Source: Clostridia bacterium (GTDB lineage Bacteria > Bacillota > Clostridia > Saccharofermentanales > Saccharofermentanaceae). Taken from it: 64,000 nucleotides of DNA. Shown here one piece after another: positions 15,690 through 23,764 of the stretch. A program made the translations under genes and the position numbers. Numbering within the stretch: the stretch's first letter is position 1; the number at the start of each line of letters is the position of its first letter. Location of the stretch: NCBI GenBank assembly GCA_016287245.1, contig JAEEWG010000003.1, positions 1 through 64,000 of the forward strand, given 5' to 3'. The notes under the pieces were generated by a model. That model was not told the origin of the DNA and searched no databases. It saw only the letters and a list, made by a program, of their open reading frames with translations.

Positions 15690-18215
15690 ATGAATTCCAA
15701 CATATATGAAACGATATCTAAAAGATCGTCCCGCAGGAAGATCCGTCCGCTTGCGCTTATTCTTTGTATAGCGATGGTCTTCCCGCTTTGCTCGTGCAAG
15801 AAAAAAACGAAGACAGATGATACTATCCTGCCCAGCACGGTCACAGATCCTGCTTCCACCGAAGAGGGTGTCAGCAGCGAGACGATCCGGGCGCAGTATA
15901 TCCGTGCCACGGACGACTTTTATTCCGATACGGATGTCGCCCTGAAAATAGCGACAGATACGAGCCGTGAGATGCAGGGACAGTCCATCCCCTTCATGAC
16001 CATTGCCGGCAACACCGTAGTCGTCGCATATCACCAGGAATACTACTTAACGCCTGAGGAAGAGAACGAATACAACCATCTCAACTTACAAGACCCGGAA
16101 GACAGTGCCAAAGGATTTGAGATCTATGCCAGAAAAAACCAGTTCGGCCTTGCCTTCTTTTCTCTTCAGGGAGAATCGATCACCAGTGTGAAAATGCCCA
16201 ATCAGGTGAACATCATCGGAATATTCGGGGCCAAAGACGGCCGGATCGGTGTTTTTACCAGCGAATCCGTTTATGATACTTCGAAGGGAAAGTCTGATCA
16301 GGCGCAGAAACATGTTACTAAGCTTACTTACTACTCCGCGGGCGGAAAGATGCTCGGGGAGAACACTCTTGATCCAGACGCTCTGGGGAGCTCCGGGGAT
16401 TTCTATGCACAAGTGCTTCAGATGGAAAACGGAAATCTCCTTGACTATACAGGGCAGGATATTCTGATCCTCGATCCTTCGGGGAAATCCATCGCGAAAG
16501 AAGAAGTGAAACTGCCTTCATCGTCTATATTTACGAACGAAGGCAAATACTACATCCTGTACACAGAAACGACATTCACAGCGGATAAAGACATCCGGCA
16601 CACCTACATTCAGGAGATCGATCCGAATACCGGAAAGCTTCTGGAGAAGAAAGAAACTTTCACACTGACTTCACAGAGAGTGATCACAAGCGACGGTCAG
16701 TGCTTTATCACGGGAGACAGAAAATCCCTCTGCCGCTGTAATTTCATCAAGGGAACGATAGAGACCATTATCGAATGGTCAAATACGAATATGGCTCCGC
16801 TGGAGAGCATTCCCGCCATAAAAGTGGAATCAAAAGACGATGTCTATCTTCTCCACTCCGACAGGGAAGGAACCGGCGAGACCGCGTTCGCTACCACATA
16901 TCTGGTTCATCTTCACAAAGAAGCAGATAACCCCTATGCCGGAAAAAAGACGATCTATGTGGCATCTTGTGTCGAGGGAAGCGAAGATTTCGATAAACTC
17001 CTCGCGGCATATAACAAGCGTCCGGAGAGCAAGGCCCGTGTAATCGCGTATGCGGAGGAAGGAGATGTAAATCTGGGCTACCAGGAAAGAGTCGCCAGCG
17101 TAGCAGACAAGATGCTTCTGGACATGAAATCCGGAAACGGCCCGGATATCCTTCTGAACTGTTCGGAATTCTGCCAGTTCAATTCCAGGGATGTACTGAT
17201 CGATTTGAACCCGTATCTGGATGGTGAAAACGGCATCGACCGGTCCAAGTACTACGACAACATCTTCCGCGCCTTTGAGGTCGATGGGAAACTTTACCAG
17301 ATGCCGCTGAACGTGGACATGTGCGGTCTGGTCGGAAATCCCGATATTCTGGGAAGCATCAGCACCTGGACCATAGATGAATTCGACAAGAAATTAAATA
17401 CCCTCGGCACGAAGATCCTGCCACTCCTCGGGAGCAGCGCACACCTTCGGAACTTCGATGTCACCGAGCAGATGGGCTTCCTGCTGGAGCTTCTTTTCCA
17501 CGATATGGATCACTACGTGGACTACAGCAACTACACGACAAATTTCGACAGCGACGACTTCAGACGCCTGCTTGAGATCTCAAAGAAATACGGCGGCCGC
17601 GTAAACTACGATTCTTTGAGTGCGCTCTACGAGCAGTACGATGACATGTTCCACGACGCGTCCTGCCTGATGATGCAGGACGGTGTCTGTGCGATGAGAA
17701 CGCTCTATATTGGTGGTATCACCAACGGCGGCTTCGCCGAATATGCAAATCTCTGTCACGGGAAAGCCGTCTTCCTCGGCTGGCCGAGCACATCAGGAAA
17801 AGGACTCGCCGCGGATGCCGGTATCTCTGTCGGTATCTCCGCCTACTCAAAATGCCCGGACGAGGCCTGGGACTTCGTCTCCTTCATGCTTTCTCCGGAA
17901 TCACAGAGCTCGCTTTCCGGCGTGCACTGGGGCGGCATCTGTATCCATAAAGAGAGCGAGCGCGCAGGACTTGTACGCGAGATCGAAGAGTATCGAAACG
18001 GCAAGCGGCAAAGCGACGAGCCGGTCTCCGAAGACCAGATCGACCGTTTTATCGCCCTGATCGAAAAGATCGACACTTCGATCCACACCGACCCGACGAT
18101 CTCAAATATCGTCGCCGAAGAAGCCCCGGCTTTCTTTAACGGACAGAAAAGCGCCGAGGAAGTCAGCCGCGTGATCCAGGATCGCGTAAGCAGAGTCCTT
18201 GCAGAGATGAAATAA
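15690..18215 (+). CDS. Large lipoprotein with N-terminal sensor-like half and solute-binding half (copy A)
   Basis: An 841-residue lipoprotein. The signal peptide ends in a PLCSC lipobox (Cys36). Residues about 60-410 form an unrecognised, strand-rich region that resembles repeats of a propeller. From about residue 420 (AGKKTIYVASC) the protein looks like a family 1 extracellular solute-binding protein, including NGPDILLNCSEF, LNPYLDGENGIDRSKYYDNIF and the C-terminal PDEAWDFVSFML. No permease or ATPase genes are adjacent, so it may sense rather than deliver a solute. A paralogue is encoded at 26475. The ATG at 15690 is chosen because of AAAGAGGGTG; a TTG six codons earlier is possible. Confidence 0.78.
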   Translation: MNSNIYETISKRSSRRKIRPLALILCIAMVFPLCSCKKKTKTDDTILPSTVTDPASTEEGVSSETIRAQYIRATDDFYSDTDVALKIATDTSREMQGQSIPFMTIAGNTVVVAYHQEYYLTPEEENEYNHLNLQDPEDSAKGFEIYARKNQFGLAFFSLQGESITSVKMPNQVNIIGIFGAKDGRIGVFTSESVYDTSKGKSDQAQKHVTKLTYYSAGGKMLGENTLDPDALGSSGDFYAQVLQMENGNLLDYTGQDILILDPSGKSIAKEEVKLPSSSIFTNEGKYYILYTETTFTADKDIRHTYIQEIDPNTGKLLEKKETFTLTSQRVITSDGQCFITGDRKSLCRCNFIKGTIETIIEWSNTNMAPLESIPAIKVESKDDVYLLHSDREGTGETAFATTYLVHLHKEADNPYAGKKTIYVASCVEGSEDFDKLLAAYNKRPESKARVIAYAEEGDVNLGYQERVASVADKMLLDMKSGNGPDILLNCSEFCQFNSRDVLIDLNPYLDGENGIDRSKYYDNIFRAFEVDGKLYQMPLNVDMCGLVGNPDILGSISTWTIDEFDKKLNTLGTKILPLLGSSAHLRNFDVTEQMGFLLELLFHDMDHYVDYSNYTTNFDSDDFRRLLEISKKYGGRVNYDSLSALYEQYDDMFHDASCLMMQDGVCAMRTLYIGGITNGGFAEYANLCHGKAVFLGWPSTSGKGLAADAGISVGISAYSKCPDEAWDFVSFMLSPESQSSLSGVHWGGICIHKESERAGLVREIEEYRNGKRQSDEPVSEDQIDRFIALIEKIDTSIHTDPTISNIVAEEAPAFFNGQKSAEEVSRVIQDRVSRVLAEMK

Positions 18216-18231
18216 GCGAATCGATCCAAAC

Positions 18232-18267
18232 AAAAAAGCCCTTTCCTCTTTCAGGAAAGGGCTTTTT
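18232..18267. terminator. Bidirectional terminator between lipoprotein A and SCIFF maturase
   Basis: AAAAGCCCTTTCCT and AGGAAAGGGCTTTTT form a long stem with A- and T-runs on both sides, serving the two convergent genes. Confidence 0.9.
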
Positions 18268-18280
18268 CAGTAGAAGTCGT

Positions 18281-19729
18281 TTACTGATTGAATTCTCTAT
18301 GGATCGCGACCATCAGGGCACATTCGATCCTCTTTTTAAACAGCTCACAGCCGTACTTATAGACACCTCTTACCGAGCCGGTCGCATGGTAGGCATTGGC
18401 TGCGCAGCCGCCGCTGCAGTACAGGCGTGCCCAGCAGTTCCTACATTCTTCTCTGGCATAGACATTGCATGCCATAAAGTCATCCTGGATCGCGGTATTC
18501 TTGACGCCGTCAAAGATGTTACCGAGAAGGAACTTCTCCTCGCCGACGAACTGATGGCAGGGGTAAAGGTCGCCCCAGGGGGTGACGGCCATATATTCGG
18601 TTCCCGAACCGCAGCCCGAGATGCGCTTATAGATGCACGGACCGCCCTTTAAGTCGATCATGTAATGGTAGAACGTGAAAGGCCTGCCTTCCTGATCACG
18701 CTTGATCATGAGCTCGGCGAGCTTTTCGTACTGGTCGAGTACGATCGGCAGATCCTCTTCCGTCAGGCGGGATGGATCGTCTTCACTGCAGACGACCGGT
18801 TCCATCGAAAGTTCGGTAAATCCAAGATCGAGCATGGTCTTGATGTCCTCAAGGAAGTCCGGATTGGCATGGGTAAAAGTTCCGCGCATGTAGTAGTTTT
18901 TGCCGCCTCTGGCTTCCACGAATTTCTGGAACTTCGGCACGATCTTCTCCCAGCTGCCATTGCCCGCATAATCTACACGGAAACGGTCATGGACTTCTTT
19001 TCTTCCGTCGAGGGAAAGCACGACATTGCTGCACTCGCGGTTGGCAAAATCGATGACGTCATCGTCGACGAGAACGCCGTTGGTCGTAAGGGTGAAGCGG
19101 AAGTTCTTGTTATGTTCTTTTTCCACAGAACGCGCATATGCGACGATATCTTTGACCACCTGGAAATTCATGAGCGGTTCGCCGCCGAAAAAGTCCACTT
19201 CGAGGTTATGGCGGTTTCCGCTGTTTTCGATCAGGAAATCGATCGCGCGCTTTCCGACCTCAAGACTCATCACCGCACGCTCGCCGTGGTATTTGCCCTG
19301 GGACGCGAAGCAGTAGGAGCAGTTGAGGTTGCATGTGTGCGCGATATGCAGGCACAGCGCCTTGACAACACCGGAAGTCCTCGCCTTCAGCTCCCCGGCC
19401 ATCGGCTCATAGGTGTCCTCGGTAAAGAGCTTGCCTCCCGAGATCAGGGACTTGATCTGCCCGTAGCACTCTTCGATCTCCCTGCGATCGCCCATTTCCG
19501 TGCCTTCGTATTTCTTTTCCATATCCGAAAAGATCCGTTCCACAAGCGTTTCTTCGTCGATCATGCCGCATCCGGTACTTCCGTTACTTTTATTCAGTTC
19601 GGCCTGATGCTCCTTGATGGAAGCGATCCCTTCGATCAGATCGTATGTCAGGTCATCGACGACGTGAAGCGCGCCGGAACAGACGTCCAGGACAATGTTA
19701 TATCCGCCCAGTTTGAATTGATGAATCAT
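18281..19729 (-). CDS. scfB: Radical SAM SCIFF peptide maturase
   Basis: A 482-residue radical SAM/SPASM enzyme that forms thioether cross-links in the six-cysteine SCIFF peptide encoded just upstream. The N-terminus MIHQFKLGGYNIVLDVCSGA is the usual start of this family and carries the peptide-recognition domain. The radical SAM cluster motif is CNLNCSYC (CxxxCxxC); the SPASM region has CGSGTEYMAVTPWGDLYPC and later CRNCWARLYCSGGC, which hold two auxiliary 4Fe-4S clusters. Length is normal. It is co-oriented with the peptide gene but separated from it by a terminator, which should keep enzyme levels below peptide levels. Confidence 0.95.
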   Translation of the reverse strand: MIHQFKLGGYNIVLDVCSGALHVVDDLTYDLIEGIASIKEHQAELNKSNGSTGCGMIDEETLVERIFSDMEKKYEGTEMGDRREIEECYGQIKSLISGGKLFTEDTYEPMAGELKARTSGVVKALCLHIAHTCNLNCSYCFASQGKYHGERAVMSLEVGKRAIDFLIENSGNRHNLEVDFFGGEPLMNFQVVKDIVAYARSVEKEHNKNFRFTLTTNGVLVDDDVIDFANRECSNVVLSLDGRKEVHDRFRVDYAGNGSWEKIVPKFQKFVEARGGKNYYMRGTFTHANPDFLEDIKTMLDLGFTELSMEPVVCSEDDPSRLTEEDLPIVLDQYEKLAELMIKRDQEGRPFTFYHYMIDLKGGPCIYKRISGCGSGTEYMAVTPWGDLYPCHQFVGEEKFLLGNIFDGVKNTAIQDDFMACNVYAREECRNCWARLYCSGGCAANAYHATGSVRGVYKYGCELFKKRIECALMVAIHREFNQ

Positions 19730-19765
19730 GTAAAAACCTCACACATCCGCGTTTTGAATGAGTCA

Positions 19766-19807
19766 TAAAAAAACTGTCTTTGTCACCGGAAAAGAGAGCA
19801 AAGACAG
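19766..19807 (-). terminator. Terminator between SCIFF peptide gene and maturase
   Basis: On the minus strand CTGTCTTTG and CAAAGACAG form a 9-bp stem followed by TTTTTTTA. It lies after the peptide gene and 36 bp before the maturase start, so partial read-through would set the peptide to enzyme ratio. Confidence 0.85.
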
Positions 19808-19836
19808 CTATTTTTCCACTTACAGGAAAACAAGAA

Positions 19837-19983
19837 TTACTTATTCTTGTTCTCGCACTGCTGATTTGCGATACCGCAGGAAGTCTTGCATGCAGACTGG
19901 CAGGATGTCTGGCACTCGCCGCAACCGCCCTTCTTAGCGCTTTCGCAAAGGTTACGTGTTTCGATAGTCTTAATATGCTCCAT
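19837..19983 (-). CDS. scfA: SCIFF six-cysteine RiPP precursor peptide
   Basis: A 48-residue peptide. It starts MEHIKTIETRNLC and has the core CGECQTSCQSACKTSCGI followed by ANQQCENKNK, matching the invariant SCIFF spacing C-x2-C-x3-C-x3-C-x3-C-x6-C. A seventh cysteine at position 13 lies in the leader part. SCIFF is almost universal in Clostridia, and its cross-linked product has no agreed function. AAGAGG precedes the ATG. A consensus promoter lies upstream and a terminator follows. Confidence 0.96.
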   Translation of the reverse strand: MEHIKTIETRNLCESAKKGGCGECQTSCQSACKTSCGIANQQCENKNK

Positions 19984-20016
19984 GAAAGTGTACCTCTTTC
20001 TTAAAATGCTAGGGCA

Positions 20017-20045
20017 ATAATAGCAGATGTAATATAGGGTGTCAA
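20017..20045 (-). promoter_or_regulatory. Promoter of the SCIFF operon
   Basis: Minus-strand consensus TTGACA and TATTAT are 17 bp apart, about 35 bp upstream of the peptide start codon. This is one of the strongest promoters in the window. Confidence 0.85.
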
Positions 20046-20105
20046 GGAGAGCTCCCGCCCCTTGGGATATAGCAGGTTAATTTGAGAACGAAAACGCCGC
20101 GGGAA

Positions 20106-20114
20106 TGGTATAAT
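20106..20114 (+). promoter_or_regulatory. Extended -10 promoter of the PAS-GGDEF gene
   Basis: TGGTATAAT is a TG-N-TATAAT extended -10 element about 32 bp before the start codon. Confidence 0.6.
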
Positions 20115-20145
20115 GTAAAGAGTACGGCAATGCAAAGAGGCGGAC

Positions 20146-21441
20146 ATGACCTACAAAGACGATTTGGAAAAACTCAGAAAAGAAGCGGGGATCGATGTAA
20201 ATAATCCCACGACGCTGTTCCAGTACGAACCGGGGCGCTTTACCTCTGACGTACATTCGTCCGACTCCAAAAATGCCGAAAATGACGCCGACAAGAAGGG
20301 CAGCGGATCTTTTACATCCGAAGAGAAAAAAATGTCCCTTTGGCAGAAGATCTCCCTTCCGTTTATCCGAAACAGCTTCATGTCGGTACTTTTCTTCGTG
20401 CTCATCACCCTGATCTGGATCGCGATCTCGCACACCGTCGTTGCCTCCATAAACGGCGTACCGAGGAAGACTCTCGTCATTTACCTGATCAAGGACGCGG
20501 TCTTCATGATCGTGCTCGCGACCGTTATGTACCGTCTTTTCCTGACGCAGTTCTCAAATACCTATCACCTCGAGCAGGACAGCAAGAAAGCCCTCGAGGA
20601 AGCACAAAAATGGCACGCGATCCAGCATTCCATGATGGAGACGATCCCGGAAACGCTGGTATATACACTTGATAAGAACTTATGCTACACCTCCTTCAAC
20701 AACCGTCATAAGTACTCGATGCTGCGTATGTGGCACAGCGAGATCAAGATCGGCGACTGCCTCCTCGACCACATCACCGATGAGACGATCCGGGGCCTTG
20801 TAAAAAAAGACCTGGAGCAGGCACTGAAAGGGGAATATACTTCGCAGATCCACAAGTTCGGAGACTACGATGCGAGCTCCGTGTACTGGCAGAATTTCTA
20901 TGCGCCGATCCTCGATGACGATAAGAAGATCATCGGGATCACCTGTTTTGCGACGAATATTACTGCACTCAAGCAGTCGCAGAACAAAAATCTCTTTATG
21001 AGCTATCACGACCAGCTGACCGACCTTTACAACCGCACATATGCGGAGGGTGTGATCGAGCAGGCCGGGCGCGACGAGATCGCGCCGTATAGCGTGATCG
21101 TTATCGATGTCGTGGGCATGCACCAGATCAACGATAACTACGGGCACCAGACCGGCGACAACCTTCTCATCAAGGTCGGTGAGATCCTGACGAAAGCCGT
21201 CAAGGATACAGGTGTCGTCGCCAGATGGGGAAGTGACGAATTTCTTATTTTGCTTCCCAATACGGAACCCGCCACTTGCGAAGCACTGGCAAACATCTGC
21301 AAGTGTGATTTCGGCGGTGTGACCGTCAATGGCGTGCCATTACGGGCTCACATCGGATTTGCCACCAGAACAGATACGTCAAAAGCTCTGACCGACATCC
21401 TTCGTGCGGCCGAGCAGGAGAGCAAGCATAGCCGGCCGTAA
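20146..21441 (+). CDS. Membrane PAS-GGDEF protein with altered active site
   Basis: A 431-residue protein: charged cytoplasmic N-terminus (1-70), two transmembrane helices (about 76-100 and 108-130), a PAS-like sensor (about 160-275) and a C-terminal GGDEF domain (280-428). The signature reads RWGSDEFLIL, so the second glycine is serine, and the usual late motif (ADxAMYxAK) is degraded to RAAEQESKHSRP. The metal aspartate is kept in VIVIDVVGMHQINDNYGHQTGD, but the phenylalanine of the normal D-x-D-x-F-K stretch is also changed. It may bind GTP without making cyclic di-GMP (inference). A GAGG ribosome binding site precedes the ATG. Confidence 0.82.
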   Translation: MTYKDDLEKLRKEAGIDVNNPTTLFQYEPGRFTSDVHSSDSKNAENDADKKGSGSFTSEEKKMSLWQKISLPFIRNSFMSVLFFVLITLIWIAISHTVVASINGVPRKTLVIYLIKDAVFMIVLATVMYRLFLTQFSNTYHLEQDSKKALEEAQKWHAIQHSMMETIPETLVYTLDKNLCYTSFNNRHKYSMLRMWHSEIKIGDCLLDHITDETIRGLVKKDLEQALKGEYTSQIHKFGDYDASSVYWQNFYAPILDDDKKIIGITCFATNITALKQSQNKNLFMSYHDQLTDLYNRTYAEGVIEQAGRDEIAPYSVIVIDVVGMHQINDNYGHQTGDNLLIKVGEILTKAVKDTGVVARWGSDEFLILLPNTEPATCEALANICKCDFGGVTVNGVPLRAHIGFATRTDTSKALTDILRAAEQESKHSRP

Positions 21442-21512
21442 AGCCATAATTCGGGCAAAAATCAAAAAACTCTTCCTTGCCCTTATGTATATGTCTTGTT
21501 ACAATATGCAAA

Positions 21513-21578
21513 TTGAATCGTAACTTTACGATGCTATACTTGTGCATACACTAAAGAACTTACGTGACATTGCGTCAC
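21513..21578 (+). promoter_or_regulatory. Promoter and GTGAC-N5-GTCAC dyad before serine hydrolase B
   Basis: TTGAAT (21513-21518) and TATACT (21535-21540) are 16 bp apart; the dyad GTGAC-ATTGC-GTCAC (21564-21578) follows. The block ATGCTATACTTGT and the dyad with its CACACCG flank match those in front of the paralogue at 7928. Confidence 0.65.
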
Positions 21579-21604
21579 ACCGTATATATTAAGGAGAACC
21601 TACC

Positions 21605-22744
21605 GTGAAACATAATGCTTCTTCCGGCTATAACATTTATAGCTCAAGACGCAGATCCAGAAACGACAGAAGGAAGTCCTTTGTCGTTACTTGCCTCTTA
21701 ATCTGCATGATCTGTGTCGTTTTAGATATCATTTTCATCGCAAAACTCGCCTCCAAGGGCAAAAAGACTGTAAAACCGACTGATTCATCCGTAGCGACCA
21801 CGCTGCCGACCGATGATTCCGGCAATATCAGCACCGATCCTTCTTCTGACACCAGTGCTTCCTCGGATGTCACAGGTGCAACTGAGGCGAAGGTCCAGAC
21901 AGTAGATGCTGCGACACGTTCTGCAAACCTCACCACTCTTTCGAACAAGGTTGCTGAGTATCTCTCCAAGCAGTCCGGCCGTTTCGGGGTCTACTACATC
22001 AACATGAAAAACGGCGAGACAATGGCTTACAAGGAGAACTCCCCGATCGTAGCCGCTTCTTCCATCAAGATCGCCTACAACACCTACCTCTACGAAAAGG
22101 CCGCTGCCGGCGAGCTTTCCCTCGATGAGAAGATCAACTACAACGCATCTCCTTATGCGCAGGGCGGTGACTACGAGGACGGTACAGGTACCATCAAGAA
22201 CTCTGCAGACGGCACCGAATACACACTTCGCGAAGTCTCCCATCTTTCCATCACGATCAGTGATAACTGCGGCACCAACATGGTCCTTCGTCGTTTAGGC
22301 GGTGAAGATGCAGTAAATAACAACTACAGCAAGCCGATCAGTTCTGTCGTCGACTACCGCGAAAAGGTCGAATATACCGACTATACAGGCAATTCGGCTT
22401 CCGGAAGAAGAAGATCCAGTGCGATCGACCTGGCGAAATACGCCGAGCACCTCTACAAAGATTACGAAGGCAATAAAGAGCATTTCCAGCCGCTCATCGA
22501 TGACCTTTGCAATACCGAATATAACTGGGGTGTCCCGGGCGGTGTTCCTTCCGGCGTAAAAGTCGCGCACAAGGTCGGCTTTAACACCTCCTACTTCGCA
22601 AATAACGACGTCGGCATCGTTTTTGGATCGGAAGACTATGTCCTCTGCGTCATGACGGAGAGCGGAAACGCGCAGACAGCACAGCAGATCATCGGTGAAG
22701 TTTCCAAGATGGTCTATGAATATGTTGAATCGAATTACGCTTAA
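21605..22744 (+). CDS. Membrane-anchored class A beta-lactamase-like serine hydrolase (copy B)
   Basis: A 379-residue paralogue of the protein encoded at 7928, with the same plan: basic N-terminus, one membrane segment (about 25-48), Ser/Thr/Asp-rich linker and an extracellular serine hydrolase domain. The motifs SSIK, SDN and HKVG are all kept, and the tail MVYEYVESNYA is identical in both copies, while linkers have diverged. GTG start with AAGGAG upstream. The stop codon overlaps the stop codon of the convergent pflA by 4 bp, leaving no room for a terminator between them. A cell-wall D-peptidase-like role or beta-lactam hydrolysis are both possible. Confidence 0.82.
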   Translation: MKHNASSGYNIYSSRRRSRNDRRKSFVVTCLLICMICVVLDIIFIAKLASKGKKTVKPTDSSVATTLPTDDSGNISTDPSSDTSASSDVTGATEAKVQTVDAATRSANLTTLSNKVAEYLSKQSGRFGVYYINMKNGETMAYKENSPIVAASSIKIAYNTYLYEKAAAGELSLDEKINYNASPYAQGGDYEDGTGTIKNSADGTEYTLREVSHLSITISDNCGTNMVLRRLGGEDAVNNNYSKPISSVVDYREKVEYTDYTGNSASGRRRSSAIDLAKYAEHLYKDYEGNKEHFQPLIDDLCNTEYNWGVPGGVPSGVKVAHKVGFNTSYFANNDVGIVFGSEDYVLCVMTESGNAQTAQQIIGEVSKMVYEYVESNYA

Positions 22745-23520
22745 CGAAGGAAGTATTTCTTAAGTGCATTTTCAGCCCACTCGACGACCTCGTCAGTGGG
22801 CTCTTTTGTGTCCTTTAATTCATAGGGAAAATGAAGCTCTTCGTACTTGAATTCACCCATTTTATGGAACGGCAGAAGGTCGACTCTTTCGATGCATGAA
22901 TAATTGTTCAGTCTACGCATACCATCGACCATTTCGGAGTTAGCGGATTCCCACTCTTCCAGCGAACTGATTTCGGATCCATCCTCTTTTTTGTCTGCGA
23001 GCGTGATCCCGGGGACCATTACATGACGGATCCAGACAGGCTTATTTTTCTTCTGTCTTTCCTCAAGAAGAGCCCATGCATGATCGGTCGTAAACCCGGT
23101 AAGTTTTTCCGCTTTTTCTCTATCGAAAGATTTGATATCCAGAAGGAGGAGGTCGGCTTCCATGGCCGCAGTAAGTGCAGTACCTTCGTTATAGATCCCG
23201 GATGTGTCGATGGCCACATGGATCCCTTCCTCATGAAGAGCTTTCGTGAGAGAAAGAACAAACTGCGCCTGGCGGAGAGGCTCCCCTCCCGAGATCGTCA
23301 CACCGCCGCTTGCGATATAGGTCCGGTAACGAAGGATCTTCCTGACCATCTCCTCGACGGTATACTCTTCCCCGCCATCAAAGCGCCAGGTATCCGGGTT
23401 ATGACAGAACTTGCATCGCAAAGGACAGCCCTGCAGAAAGACGACGAAACGAAGCCCCGGGCCATCCACGGCGCCGAGCGTCTCGATAGAATGCACATAA
23501 CCCTTTATCGTTGTTGACAT
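22741..23520 (-). CDS. pflA: Pyruvate formate-lyase activating enzyme
   Basis: A 259-residue radical SAM enzyme that uses S-adenosylmethionine to create the glycyl radical on PflB under anaerobic conditions. The cluster motif is in CPLRCKFCHNPDTW, and GGVTISGGEPLRQ and DLLLLDIKS are the usual SAM- and substrate-site strands. Length matches the family. It lies downstream of pflB on the same strand, separated by 244 bp that hold two nested hairpins; the ribosome binding site GAGGAAG is part of the outer stem of the nearer hairpin, so its translation may be held back or processed. It converges with serine hydrolase B. Confidence 0.95.
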   Translation of the reverse strand: MSTTIKGYVHSIETLGAVDGPGLRFVVFLQGCPLRCKFCHNPDTWRFDGGEEYTVEEMVRKILRYRTYIASGGVTISGGEPLRQAQFVLSLTKALHEEGIHVAIDTSGIYNEGTALTAAMEADLLLLDIKSFDREKAEKLTGFTTDHAWALLEERQKKNKPVWIRHVMVPGITLADKKEDGSEISSLEEWESANSEMVDGMRRLNNYSCIERVDLLPFHKMGEFKYEELHFPYELKDTKEPTDEVVEWAENALKKYFLR

Positions 23521-23521
23521 A

Positions 23522-23606
23522 GCTTCCTCGTAGGATAATACACGTCGCTGGTCCTCGTCGCTTCGCTCCTGCGGAATCGCTCCTTAGTATTTCCATACGA
23601 GGAAGC
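23522..23606 (-). repeat. Nested hairpin A over the pflA ribosome binding site
   Basis: The outer arms GCTTCCTCGTA (23522-23532) and TACGAGGAAGC (23596-23606) are perfect complements; the pflA Shine-Dalgarno GAGGAAG is one of them. Inside is an AATAC/GTATT pair and the shared core, read on the minus strand as CCGCAGGAGCGAAGCG then ACGAGGACCAGC. The same core occurs at 23704-23730, 47234-47260 and 47353-47380. Confidence 0.8.
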
Positions 23607-23676
23607 GACATGCAACAAAGATAACAGCGTGAATGTTTCTTTGAAGGTTCATTCGATAGTTTTCATCGGATCCATA

Positions 23677-23752
23677 GTTCTTTGAAAAAGATTTCGAAGT
23701 GCCTCCGCAGGGCGAAGCCCGAGGACCAGCACGAGAAACTTTTTCAAAGAAC
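23677..23752 (+). repeat. Nested hairpin B after pflB
   Basis: A 14-bp perfect outer stem, GTTCTTTGAAAAAG (23677-23690) with CTTTTTCAAAGAAC (23739-23752), encloses GTGC/GCAC arms and the core CCGCAGGGCGAAGCC then CGAGGACCAGC. It lies 13 bp after the pflB stop codon and could protect or end the pflB transcript. The core orientation is opposite to that of hairpin A. Confidence 0.8.
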
Positions 23753-23764
23753 ATGTACCTATGA

